The translations under genes were made by a program, and so were the position numbers. Positions 1 through 9,900 of a stretch of 17,405 nucleotides of DNA are shown here, piece after piece. The notes under the pieces are model-generated. The model was not told the DNA's origin. It ran no database searches and saw nothing but the letters and a program-made list of their open reading frames with translations. Source of the DNA: SZAS-103 sp964449135 (GTDB lineage Bacteria; Pseudomonadota; Gammaproteobacteria; Xanthomonadales; Xanthomonadaceae); contig CAYUXZ010000050.1 of NCBI GenBank assembly GCA_964449135.1, positions 1-17,405 on the forward strand, read 5' to 3'. How positions within the stretch are numbered: the stretch's first letter is position 1; every line of letters begins with the position of its first letter.

Positions 1-2
1 TG

Positions 3-914
3 TGGCTGGACTGGCGCGGCTGGCGCTTGCCGCTGCGCGCGCTGCAGCCCACCGATCTGCCGGCCGCGGCGATGGTCGGCGACGCGGGCGCGGTGCAGCG
101 CCTGCTCGACCTCGGACTGCCGATCGATGCGGTGGATTCGCAGGGCTGCACCGCGCTGCTGCGCGCGGCGGGAGGCGGCCAATTGCCCGCGGTCGAAATC
201 CTCCTGCAACGCGGCGCGCACACCGGCCTCGCGGCGGCGACTGGCGCGACCGCGCTCAGCGCCGCGGTGAGCATGCGCCATCCGCAGATCGTCGAACTGC
301 TGCTCGCGCATGGCGCGCAGGTGGACCAGCCGCTGTCCAGCGGCGTCACCCCGCTGATGCTCGCCGCCGCGCTGGGCCTGCCGGAAATGGTCGCGCGCCT
401 GCTCGCGCACCGCGCCGACCTGCAGCGCCGCGACGAACGTGGCCTCAACGCGCTGCACTGCGCTGCGAACTACGCGTTCCAGGCGCGCGAACGCCAGCGC
501 GTGCTCGCACTGTTCGACACATTGCTGCTCTCCGGCGCCGATGCGGATGCGACGAGCAAGAACGGGCAGACGCCGCTGATGCTGCTGCTCGGCGCAGGCG
601 TCGAGCCGGGCACGCCCTGCGACGAAGGGCTGGTGCTCGAGGCGATGGAATACCTGCTCAACGAAGGCGTGTCGCTGGAAGCGCGCGACCACCGCGGTTT
701 CACGCCGATCCACCTCGCCGCGCTGCACGGGCTGGCGCGCGTGGTGAAACGCCTGATCGCCGCGGGCGCCGAACGCCGGCCGCACGACGCGCTCGGTCGC
801 ACGCCCTACGACCTCGCGCTATCGCGCGGTTACGTGGATATCGCGGCCGAATTCGAGCCGCTGCGTGCGGGCACACCGACGATCGCGCGTTTCCTGCGTG
901 AGCCGCGATCCTGA
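3..914 (+). CDS. Ankyrin-repeat protein, C-terminal part (5' end outside window)
   Basis: The frame is open from the left edge of the window, so the true start lies upstream; a TTG at 27 is in frame but is unlikely to be the start. About seven to eight ankyrin repeats of roughly 33 residues can be read. Their hallmarks are G-x-T-A/P-L near the start of each unit and LL-x-x-GA near the end, for example GVTPLMLAAALG, GFTPIHLAALHG and a last unit GRTPYDLALSRG. The segment around 480-650 holds two longer, irregular repeats. The frame ends about 20 residues after the last repeat at TGA 912-914. Ankyrin repeats bind other proteins; no enzymatic domain is visible in this part, so the role is unknown. 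The leading Trp-rich stretch (WLDWRGWRLP) suggests a different domain upstream. The domain call is secure; the biological role is not. Confidence 0.88.
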   Translation, partial: WLDWRGWRLPLRALQPTDLPAAAMVGDAGAVQRLLDLGLPIDAVDSQGCTALLRAAGGGQLPAVEILLQRGAHTGLAAATGATALSAAVSMRHPQIVELLLAHGAQVDQPLSSGVTPLMLAAALGLPEMVARLLAHRADLQRRDERGLNALHCAANYAFQARERQRVLALFDTLLLSGADADATSKNGQTPLMLLLGAGVEPGTPCDEGLVLEAMEYLLNEGVSLEARDHRGFTPIHLAALHGLARVVKRLIAAGAERRPHDALGRTPYDLALSRGYVDIAAEFEPLRAGTPTIARFLREPRS

Positions 915-1030
915 CGGACGCACGTCGCGCTTAGCTTGAATGTCGCAAACCGACTCATTTTGGTCAGTCGCGTATGTCGGATAACAACAAGACTTCGCCC
1001 TGCGCTACTAGTTCGTTTGGATGGCTTTCG

Positions 1031-1360
1031 TTAGATACGCGGCTCAGGACCATACGAGTTGTGTCCGGGCGTGCCCGGCTTTGCCACCAGATCCCATAGT
1101 GCAAAGAAAGGACCCACTATCGGCGCCTGTTCTGTCCAAAAGTTTGACCAAGCCGATTTATTGAAGTCGTGACAACGCCAAGCGGTAGTTAGAATCGACC
1201 ACAACAAGAGTGCAAGCCATAGCGCCAATCGTTTTGGATCGCCTTCAACACGCCAGACATGGTGGTCGGCGTTTTGAATCAACACGAATATGACCGCATA
1301 AAGCGGCAACGAACAAAGCACATATCCAAGGCGACCAATTCGACGATTCAAAATGATCAT
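1031..1360 (-). CDS. DUF805-type small inner-membrane protein
   Basis: This 109-residue protein reads NRRIGRLGYVLC near its start and TTAWRCHDFNKSAWSNFW in the middle. It ends in KPGTPGHNSYGPEPRI. Those three signatures (R-hG-R-L-x-Y, R-x-HD-x-x-x-S-x-W, and GT-x-G-x-N-x-YGP-x-P at the C-terminus) are typical of DUF805 membrane proteins, whose function is not known. Hydrophobic segments lie at about residues 11-29 and 45-60, with a weaker one near 80-92. The ATG at 1360 was chosen because the family motif begins directly after it; GGTGGG just upstream is a weak ribosome-binding site. An upstream ATG at 1411 would add 17 residues without family resemblance. The gene is visibly lower in GC than its neighbours. 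It lies 103 bp downstream of the pbpC stop on the same strand and is convergent with the ankyrin gene. It could be read through from pbpC or have its own promoter. Confidence 0.8.
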   Translation of the reverse strand: MIILNRRIGRLGYVLCSLPLYAVIFVLIQNADHHVWRVEGDPKRLALWLALLLWSILTTAWRCHDFNKSAWSNFWTEQAPIVGPFFALWDLVAKPGTPGHNSYGPEPRI

Positions 1361-1463
1361 GACCCACCGAGGGCTAGACCGAGCCAAGCAGCCCTGCGGG
1401 CCGCAGCGCATGATATCGCGACGGTTCGGAATTGGCCGATAGCGAACAACCGCGCAGTCGGCA

Positions 1464-3863
1464 TCACTCGACGAGGCTGACCTCCAGCGGCCGCTGGTCC
1501 GCGCGCCCGCGATCATCCACCACGCGTACGTCGTAATGTCCCGCGCCCTGCGGTTGCCAGAACAGCGTCGTGCCCGGCGTGCTGCGGCCGAGGTAGGCGT
1601 CGTTGACGAACCAGAACAGCGCGTGCGCGTCGGCGTCGGCGGTCGCGATGAAGGCGATCTGCTCGGGTTCGGATTGGTGCAGGCGCATCGCGTAGGTGCT
1701 GCCGCGCAGCGGCGAGGTGATCTTCGGCGCGTCGCCGGCGATCTGGCCCGCGTCCGGGCAGTCGGGATTGCTCGGCGGCGCGCGCCGCGGCATTCCGGCC
1801 TGCGCGAACACCTGCTGCAGGTCCGACGGCCAGTATTCATAGACCTCGATGTGCGTGCGACCGTTGTACGGCGGGCAGGCAGGTTGGCCGGTCGCGTCGT
1901 CCATCACCACCGGACGATGCACGCTGCTGATCCTGATTGGCGACTTGCCCGGGATGAACCAGGTCCAGCCGGTCTGCGGACACCACTGGTTCGGCAACTC
2001 GCCGCTGTCGAGGCAGACCTGCACGCGCTTGAGTTCGCCCGGCGGCGTCTGGATCGTCTCGGGCAGCGGCACGTGTTCGGCCGCGAGCGCGTCGGCGATC
2101 TGGAAGAACAGCGGCGCGGCCGCATCAATGCCGACGAACGCCGGGTTGGAACTGTCGTCGAAATTGCCGATCCACACGACGAGCACGTACGGGCCGAAAC
2201 TGCCCGCGGTCCACGCGTCGCGGAAAGCCCACGAGGTGCCGGTCTTCCAGCGCACGTGCAGCGTTGAGGGCTGCGCGCCGGTCGCCTCGTCCGGGCGCGG
2301 GTTCTGGCGCAGGATGTCGTTGACCATGAAGCTCGCTTCCTCGCTGAGCAGGCGCGTGCCTTGCTCGGGGCGTTCGTCGGCGCGCAGCCGCAGCGGACGC
2401 AGCACGCCGCCGTTGGCGAGCATCGCGTACAGGCCCGCGAGTTCCTGCGGCGTGACTTCGCCGCCGCCGAGCACGAGCGCGAGTCCGTAGTGCGACGCGC
2501 TCGCCATGCGGCTCACGCCGGCCTGGTGGAGGAAATCGTAGAGGCTCGGCTTGTCGAGTTGCGAGGCGATCCACACCGCCGGAATGTTGCGGCTGCGGAT
2601 CAGCGCCTGCGTCGCGGTGACCGGTCCGAGGAAATGCCCGTCGAAATTTTCCGGCGTGTACGGTCCGAACGACGTCGGCACGTCGCGCAGCACGGTCTGC
2701 GGATGCAGCACGCCCTGGTCGAATCCCAGCGCGTAGATGAAAGGCTTGAGCGTCGAGCCCGGCGAGCGCTTCGCGAGCGTGCCGTTGACCTGTCCCTCGA
2801 TCGCCGCGTTGCGGTAATCGGCTGAACCGACCATCGCCTTGATGCCCATGTCGCGCGTGTCCACGAGGATCGCGCTGGCGTTGACGATGCCGCGTGAGCG
2901 GCTGCGTTCGATGTAGCGTGCGACCTGCCGTTCCAGGCTGTGCTGCAAGGCAAGATCGATCGTGGTGACCAGGCGCGGCGGCGTGCCGTTTGCTGACACG
3001 CGCTGTTCGGCGAGCGCCTGCTCGACCGCGTGCGGCGCCTCGAACGGCAGTTGCGAAAGTGGACGCAGGTTCAGCGGCAGCGCGAACAGCGGCTTCGCGG
3101 CGTCGTCGCGTGGATGCTTGCCGATCCATTGCGCGTACAGTTCGTTGCGCGCGGTCGCGAGTTGCGCGCTGATCAGCGCGGGATCGTCGCCGCCGCGCGT
3201 GATTCGAGTCTGCAGGCGCCGGCTCGGATCCTGCGGAATCACCGCGAGCGTCAAGGCCTCGGGCAGCGTGAGTTGCGCCACCGGCTTGCCGAAGTACGCC
3301 AGGCTCGCCGCGCCCACGCCCTGCACGTTGCGGCCGAACGGCGCGGCGTTGAGGTAGGCCTCGAGGAGCTGCCGCTTCGAGTAGAACAGCTCGAGCTGCA
3401 CCGCGCGCGCGATCTGGCGCAGCTTGCCGGATGGTGTGCGCGTGTCGAGATGCCAGAGCAGCCGCGCGAGCTGCATCGTGATCGTCGAACCACCCTGCGG
3501 ATGGCGATGGCGCACATAGGTAATCCACGCACCGCGCGCGAGTCCCCACGGATTGAAACCCGGATGCCAGCCGAACCAGCGGTCCTCGTGCAGCTCCACG
3601 CCTTCGACGAGTTGTGGCGAGATATCCGTCAGCGGCACCCACAGGCGGTACTGCTCGTCGCTCGCGAGCGTGAGCCGCAGCAGACGGCCATGGTCGTCAT
3701 AGACCGCGGTCGAAGTCGGCAACGCGTCGCGCAGCGCCGGGTGCGGCCACAGGCGGATGCCGACGAGGATCGCGGCGACCAGCGCGCAGCCGACGAGCCA
3801 GTTCTGCCAGCGCAGCAGCCAGCGTTTCAGCGCATCGCGGATTTTCTTGATCAACGCCTGCAT
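1464..3863 (-). CDS. pbpC: Penicillin-binding protein 1C (peptidoglycan glycosyltransferase/transpeptidase)
   Basis: This 799-residue bifunctional class A-type PBP is close to the ~770 residues of E. coli PBP1C. After a short basic N-terminus comes one membrane anchor (about 21-38). The GT51 glycosyltransferase domain follows, with EDRWFGWHPG (catalytic Glu93), GGSTITMQLAR (124-134) and a second acidic motif around ELFYSKRQLLEAYLN (158-172). The transpeptidase domain has STLK (active-site Ser370, Lys373), SRN (424-426) and KTGTS (540-544), so both active sites look intact. The C-terminus (about 705-799) matches the PBP1C-specific BiPBP_C domain. The protein acts at the periplasmic face of the inner membrane, polymerising and cross-linking peptidoglycan. 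It starts 51 bp after the yfhM stop, on the same strand. The yfhM-pbpC pairing is known from many Gram-negatives and implies joint transcription. No strong Shine-Dalgarno precedes the ATG (GGCGGCAGACGACG), so translation may be modest. Confidence 0.96.
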   Translation of the reverse strand: MQALIKKIRDALKRWLLRWQNWLVGCALVAAILVGIRLWPHPALRDALPTSTAVYDDHGRLLRLTLASDEQYRLWVPLTDISPQLVEGVELHEDRWFGWHPGFNPWGLARGAWITYVRHRHPQGGSTITMQLARLLWHLDTRTPSGKLRQIARAVQLELFYSKRQLLEAYLNAAPFGRNVQGVGAASLAYFGKPVAQLTLPEALTLAVIPQDPSRRLQTRITRGGDDPALISAQLATARNELYAQWIGKHPRDDAAKPLFALPLNLRPLSQLPFEAPHAVEQALAEQRVSANGTPPRLVTTIDLALQHSLERQVARYIERSRSRGIVNASAILVDTRDMGIKAMVGSADYRNAAIEGQVNGTLAKRSPGSTLKPFIYALGFDQGVLHPQTVLRDVPTSFGPYTPENFDGHFLGPVTATQALIRSRNIPAVWIASQLDKPSLYDFLHQAGVSRMASASHYGLALVLGGGEVTPQELAGLYAMLANGGVLRPLRLRADERPEQGTRLLSEEASFMVNDILRQNPRPDEATGAQPSTLHVRWKTGTSWAFRDAWTAGSFGPYVLVVWIGNFDDSSNPAFVGIDAAAPLFFQIADALAAEHVPLPETIQTPPGELKRVQVCLDSGELPNQWCPQTGWTWFIPGKSPIRISSVHRPVVMDDATGQPACPPYNGRTHIEVYEYWPSDLQQVFAQAGMPRRAPPSNPDCPDAGQIAGDAPKITSPLRGSTYAMRLHQSEPEQIAFIATADADAHALFWFVNDAYLGRSTPGTTLFWQPQGAGHYDVRVVDDRGRADQRPLEVSLVE

Positions 3864-3914
3864 CGTCGTCTGCCGCCGGTCGTGTCTCCGAGGACGAAGA
3901 CACGGCCGTCCGGA

Positions 3915-6900
3915 TCACTGCGGCCGCACCACCGTCAGCACGCCGCCGCCGGGCGAACGCGCCTGGATGCGCTTGTCGTACATGGACTCGCCGTAGGCGG
4001 GCGGCACGATGAACTTGCCCGCGTTCGTCGCCTTGATCCGATAGACGAACTCGCGCACGTCCGGTGTCGCGGTGCCGTAGATCACGACGCGATCCTCGCG
4101 GATGTCGGCGTACTGCGGCGACCACGTCGAGGTCGCCAAGCCGATCGGCGAACGCCATGCGGCTTGCACGGCCGCGCCAGGCTGCGCGTCGCCACCTTCT
4201 TCGGAATCGCCCTCGTCGGATGCGGATGTCGTCGCGGCCGGTTCCGCCGGCGGCGTGAGCACCGGCTCGAAGCCGCCGGGCAGCAGGTCCACGATTGCGA
4301 CGTTGCCGATGCCCTTCTCACCGGTCGCGCGGATGCGCACGTGCACGTCGATCTCGGCGCCGACGATGATCTGCGCCAGCGGCTTGCCCGCGGCGTCGGT
4401 GTAGTCGCGCGTGATCTCGATGCCGTCCTTGATCGCCGCGCTCGGCGCGCCGCGGTCGTAGCCGCCCTGGGTCGCGACGTGCCATGCCGCGAGCGTGCCG
4501 CGGTTGACGAAGCGCAGCTTGCGCGCGTTCGCGTCCCAGCTTCCGCCCTGCACGAGGTTGCCCTGGACCGCTGCGATCGGGCGCGCGTTGTTGTCGGCGC
4601 CGACGGCGAGGATCGCGAGCTTGTCGAGCTGGTCGGCGGCCTGCGTCGCGTAGGTGTCGAGCGCGTAGATCGTCATCGCGGCCGAGGTCGTGTTGTAGCG
4701 GTCGTGCGCGAGCGGCCAGGCGATGTTCTCCAACACCTGCGGCGGCAGCGCCTTGGCGCGATCCGGGAAATGCTTCGCGAGCAGGTAGAGCACGCTCGCG
4801 TCGCGGATCGCCGGGTCGTAGTAGTAGTCGTAGAAGTAGGGCTCGTCGGCGAGGTTGCGCGCGAGCGCCGCCTGCGGGCCGGCGATCAGCGCGTTCGCCT
4901 GCTTGTCCTGCTTCATCAGCTTGTAGGACGCGGCCAGCCACGCGGCGGCGAGGTCGTCCTTCCACTCGTTCGGATGGGCTTCCTGCAGGCGCTTTTGCAC
5001 CGCGGCGAGGTTGTTGGTCGTGACCTGACCCTGGCGCGTGAGCAGATACACCGCATAGGCGCGCGCGCGCAGCTTCTCCAGCGAATCCATGCCGTTGTCG
5101 GAGGCGAGTTCGAGCAGGTACTTGTCGCCGGCATCGATCATGCCGCGCGGCACGTTCACGCCGCGCTCGCGCGCCTCGATCAGGAAGTTCATCGCATAGA
5201 CCGAGACGAACGGATCGGCGTCGGTGGTCGCGCTCCACACGCCGAAACCGCCGTCGCTGTTCTGCCGCGAGGCGAGCGCGTCGATCGTGCTGGCGATCGC
5301 GTCGTCGTTGGAGATCGCGTGGCCGAACGCCGGCTTGAGCGCGTGCGCGAACACCGGCACCACCGGCCACTTCGCGACGACCAGCCGCGGCACCGCGGCG
5401 CTGACGATCTGCTCGCTGCAGTAGTTGTCGTAGTTCACCAGGAAACTGGTGATGCCCTGCGCGAGCACCAGCGGCAGCGGCGACATCGCCGCGTCGCGCG
5501 AGGCATAGGCGTCGTACAGCGAGCGCAGCTTCGTCTCCTCGACCTGCGTGCCCGCGGCGACGCGGCCGACTTCCACCTGCGTGCGGTAGGCCGCGGCCGG
5601 ACGCACGGACAGGTCGGTGCTTTGCTTCGCCGACTTGCCGCCGTAGCTCGCGGCGAACGTGAGGTTGCCCGAGCCGAGCCGATCGGTCGCCTTGACGCGG
5701 AACAGCGCGACGCCCTCGCGCATGGACGCGAGATCCACGGTCTGCGCGGCGCTGCCGACGACCTGCAACTGCGGGCCGGTCTTGAGCGTGACCGCGATCG
5801 GCACCGCTTTCGCCAGGCCGGTGAGGTTGTTCGCGACGCCGACGCTGACCTCGGCCTCGTCGCCCGGCGCGAGCGTGGTCGGCACGTTCGGCGAGAGCAC
5901 GAAGTCGCCGCGCACGGTGGTCGAGTTCTCGACCCTGCCGACGCGATCGGCCGACACCGCGACCGCCATCACCCGCAACTTGCCGTTGAAGTAGTCGGGA
6001 ACGGTGTAGCTGAAATCCTTCTGCCCGTTGACAATATCGACAATTCCCGACCAGAACACCACAGGCTTGTCGCGCTTGCGCTTGAACGGATTGAGCTGGC
6101 GCGCGATCGCTGCATCGGCGTCGCCGCCGGGCGCGGCCGTCATGGCCATGAGTTTCTCGAAGTCGGGCAGGATCAGGTCGAGGATCTGCGCGGTCTTCAC
6201 CTCCAGCATCCGCTTGCGGAAGAAGAAGTCCAGCGGATCGCCGAGCTTGTAGCGCGCGACCTGCAGGATGCCCTCGTCCACCGCGAACACGACCGCCTTC
6301 GCCGGTTGTGCGGAATGCAGCTTGAACGTCACCGTATCGCCGGGCTTGACCAGCGCGGGCGCGTCCACGCTCAGCACGTCGCGGCGCGCGTCGAGGTTCA
6401 CCGAGAACGGCGCGACGCCGTAACTCAGCGGGCTCATGAAAACTTCGTCGGAGGACGGATCGCGCACGAACTGCACGTTGATGTAGCCGTTGCCCTCGAA
6501 ATCCTTCGGCACCGTGATCTTCTGCACCGAACTGGTCGTCGTCGCCTTGAACCACGCGTATGCATAGACCTTGTCGCGCTCGATCGTGATCAGGCCTGAA
6601 CCCGTGTAGGGCGCGTGGATCGCGACCTGCACGGTGTCGCCGGGCTTGTAGTCCTTCCTGTCGAGGTTGAGCTGCAGCTCGGCGTTGCGATCGAGCGAAC
6701 GCGAGAGGTTCGCCGCGCCCGCGACCGTCCACGACACGCGATTGACTTCCTTGTTGTCGCTCGCGCGCACGACCAGCAGCGCCCAGTCGCCCGGCTTGTC
6801 GGTCGGCAATGCGTAATCCAGGCCGTTCGCGGGAATCGCCAGCGATTTTTCCCAGGCCGGGATTTCCTTGAGCTTGGACTCATACTTGTAGACGCCCGAA

Positions 6901-9900
6901 TCCTGCTTGGTCAGCACCGAAACGTACTTGCGTTCGACCAGCCGTGCTTTCACGTCGGCCAACGCGATCGATTTCGCCTGCGGATCGATCGCGACCAGGT
7001 GCGCGCTGCGCTTCGCGCCTCGCGAGATGTAGGTCAGGTCATCGGCGGACTTGTATCCGACCAGCCAGTCGTTCCGCGACACCATCGCCTGCGTGGCCGC
7101 GGCGACGCTGCGTCCGCCCTCGGCTTCGTGCGCCTTGGCGAGGAAGTAGAGTTGATAGGTCGCGTCGGCGTATTTCTTCAGGTTCAGGTCGAACTCGGCG
7201 TGGCCGCTGTCGTCGGTCTGGCCGTCCTGCAGGGTTTCGTCGAAGCCTTCCTTCGCGCGGCGGATGTCGTAGAAGTGGTAGTCGGGCCAGCCGCGGAACG
7301 CGGGCCAGGCCGGACGCAGCGTCAGCGATGCCTCGACGCGGCGGTTCGCGGCGGGCGTGCCGAACAGGTTCTGCGCGTCCACCAGACCTTTGAGCGCGTC
7401 GGGTTTCACCCAGCCTTCGACGACTTGTTGCGAAAGTTTCGCCGCGACTTTCATGCGATCGGGCAGGAACTCCTTGACCTGCACGGTGGTGCTGCCTATC
7501 TGCGTGTCGGCGTGGCCTTGGCGCACGATGTAAAGGTTCACCGTCCACGCGCCAGTGGGCGCGGTTTCCAGCGTCGAGTATGAAAGCTCGCCGAAGCCCG
7601 TCGCATCGAACGTCATGGGCAATTGCTTCACGGTCATGCCGCGCGGATCGACGATCTCGGCCTGCAGCGGAATGCCCGCGACGCTGCGCGCCCAGCTCGC
7701 CGCGCGCACGATCAGACCGATGTGGAAACTGTCGCCCGGACGGTAGATGCCGCGATCGGAGAACAGGTAGGCCGACAGCGTGCCCTGGTTGACCACATTC
7801 GCATCGCCGCCGATGTCGAAGCGCGAATAGTCGAGCTGGCGGTCGCTGCCGCCGATCGGCAGGAACGACAGGTCGTCGCCTTTCTTCACCAGGTACATCA
7901 CCGGTTTTTTCTCGTGATCCAGTCCCTTGAGCGTCGGGAACTCGACCATGCCGTCTGCGTTGGTGGCCTTCGAGAACAAGGTCTGGCCGTTGACCGCGAG
8001 CACCGACACCGTCGCGTCGCCGACCGGCTGGCCGCCGCGGATGGATTGCACGAACACGCCCTGGCTGCCGTCGAGCGATTTCTTCACGAGCAGGCCCAGG
8101 TCGGTGACGAGGATCAGCCGGTTGTCGTTCGCCGAATCGGAGTTGCCGCTGTCGCCCTCGCCTTCGGATCCGCCGGAATCGCCTTCGCCCTCGTCGCCTG
8201 CGTTCGCGGCGTTTTCGTCATTCGTCGTCGTATCCGCTACGGTGTCCTTCTCGCCCTTGCCCGCCGGTGCGGTGCCTTCCTTCGCGCGTGCGCGCGCCCT
8301 GGCTTCGGCGGCGGCCTTGCGTTTTTCCGCGGCCGGGTCGTAGCCCGACAGATGCAGCAGGAACACGCCGTGCTTGCCTTCCTTGAGGTAATCGGAAAGG
8401 TCCACGCCTTCGTAATGCGCGTGGCCCGGATCGTCCTTGGCGAAGCCGCGCTTGAGTTCGAAGCGATCGACGATGTGTTCCTCGCCGAAGTTCCACGGCA
8501 GCCGCGGGTGGCTGTAGTTGCCTTCGTTGAGGCTCGCCAGGTGCTGCAACTGCTCGGGTTGCACGCGCCCGACCGACAGGTGCATGCCCGGCATATTGCG
8601 CGAGACGATCGAGATGCGCTTGCTGCCGTTGAGCGAGAGCAGCGATCCGTCGGCGACGAAGCGCAGCAGCTTGGGATATTCCGGTACGGTGATCACGTCC
8701 GTGCGCGGCTTGCCGAGCAGGTAGCCGCCGAAGGATTTCAGCCCCTGCTCGATGCGCACGTAGATGCGCTGCTTGGGCTGCGCGTGGAACTTGAAGCTTT
8801 GCAGCGGCTGGTATTCGAGTTCGGTGGGCACAGTCTCGAACTTCAACGGCTGCGAGCGGTGCAGCACCGTCTCGCTGACTTCCGACGCGTCCCAGTCGTC
8901 CGGATCCGTGTCGTCCTCGGAATGCGGACGTCGCGGATTGCGCGCGGGCAGCACCCAGGCGTGCAGCAATCCGGCCAGTTCGCTGTCGCGCACGGCGCCG
9001 CCGACGTCCACGACGAGCACCTGTTCGGGTTCGTAACGGTCGTTGTCCACGAGGGTCGGGCGGACGTCGTCGATGGTCAGGCTGTACAGCCCGGGCACGC
9101 GCACGCGTGACTGCGGTTCGTAATCCGTGCAGGCGCCGCCGCGCGCGCTGCACACGCCCTTGGCGAGCCGCACCGCGATCGCGCCGTCGTCGCGCGGCAG
9201 CGCCAGCGGCTGCGAATGCACGAACGCGTGCAATTTGTACTGGTCGTAGGTGACCGAGAACTGCAACGCCGTGCCGTCCTTGCCGTCTGCCTGCAGCAGG
9301 TTCAACGAAACGGCCTTTTCGAACTTCGCGGTGTCCACCGGATAGTTGAAATTGACCTGCTGGATGATCTTCTTCGCAGTCGCGTCCTGCGGATCCTGGT
9401 AGAACTCGCCCTTGCCGAACAGAGCGCTGAAGGCGACCGTGTCGAACTCGAAATGATCGTCAGCCATCAACACATGCGGCGCGAACGCCTTGGTGGCATC
9501 AAAATTCACGACGTAGTGCTGGCCGACCGGCCAATCCGCGGCCGGCGTGAACTTCAGGGTCTTGTCGTCCACCCAGGCCCACTGGCCCTTCACCGCGGGC
9601 TGGATCGCGATGCCCGCGCTCACCGGCTTGCCGACCGCTTCGATCGGAGCAGCGGAAGCGGAGAAGTTCATCGTGAGCGGATCGATGACGATCGGCTGCT
9701 GGGTGTAGTCGGTGATCGCCGGCGCGTGCAATTGCCAGGTGATGCGTTCGGGCTCGGGCGGATGCGGGCGGTTCTTCCACCATTGCCAGCCGTAGTAACT
9801 GCCGGCGCCGGCGATCAGCACGATCAATGCGGCCTGCGCCGACTGGCGCGGATTTCGCTGCACGACGCGCACCCATTCCGGCGCCGTCCAGGCCACTTCG

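Noticed and set aside
2..901. A 299-codon open frame on + overlapping the ankyrin gene
   Set aside because: Arg/Ala-rich shadow frame; the ankyrin repeats are in the other frame.
945..980. Terminator between the convergent ankyrin and DUF805 genes (CGACT ... AGTCG)
   Set aside because: Only a 5-bp stem with a 10-nt loop and no T-tract; likely chance. Nothing else is visible in 915-1030.
1361..1411. Longer DUF805 protein starting at the ATG at 1411
   Set aside because: The 17 extra residues do not resemble the family, which usually begins close to the R-x-x-RL motif; no ribosome-binding site precedes that ATG.
3030..6599. A 1189-codon open frame on + opposite pbpC and yfhM
   Set aside because: It is antisense to two well-supported genes, extremely rich in Arg, Val, Asp and His, and has no recognisable domain. 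Long empty frames opposite coding DNA are usual at this GC content.
4318..6732. An 804-codon open frame on - inside yfhM
   Set aside because: It is an alternative frame of yfhM with Arg/Ala/Gly-rich composition; the A2M signatures, including CSEQ, are all in the yfhM frame.
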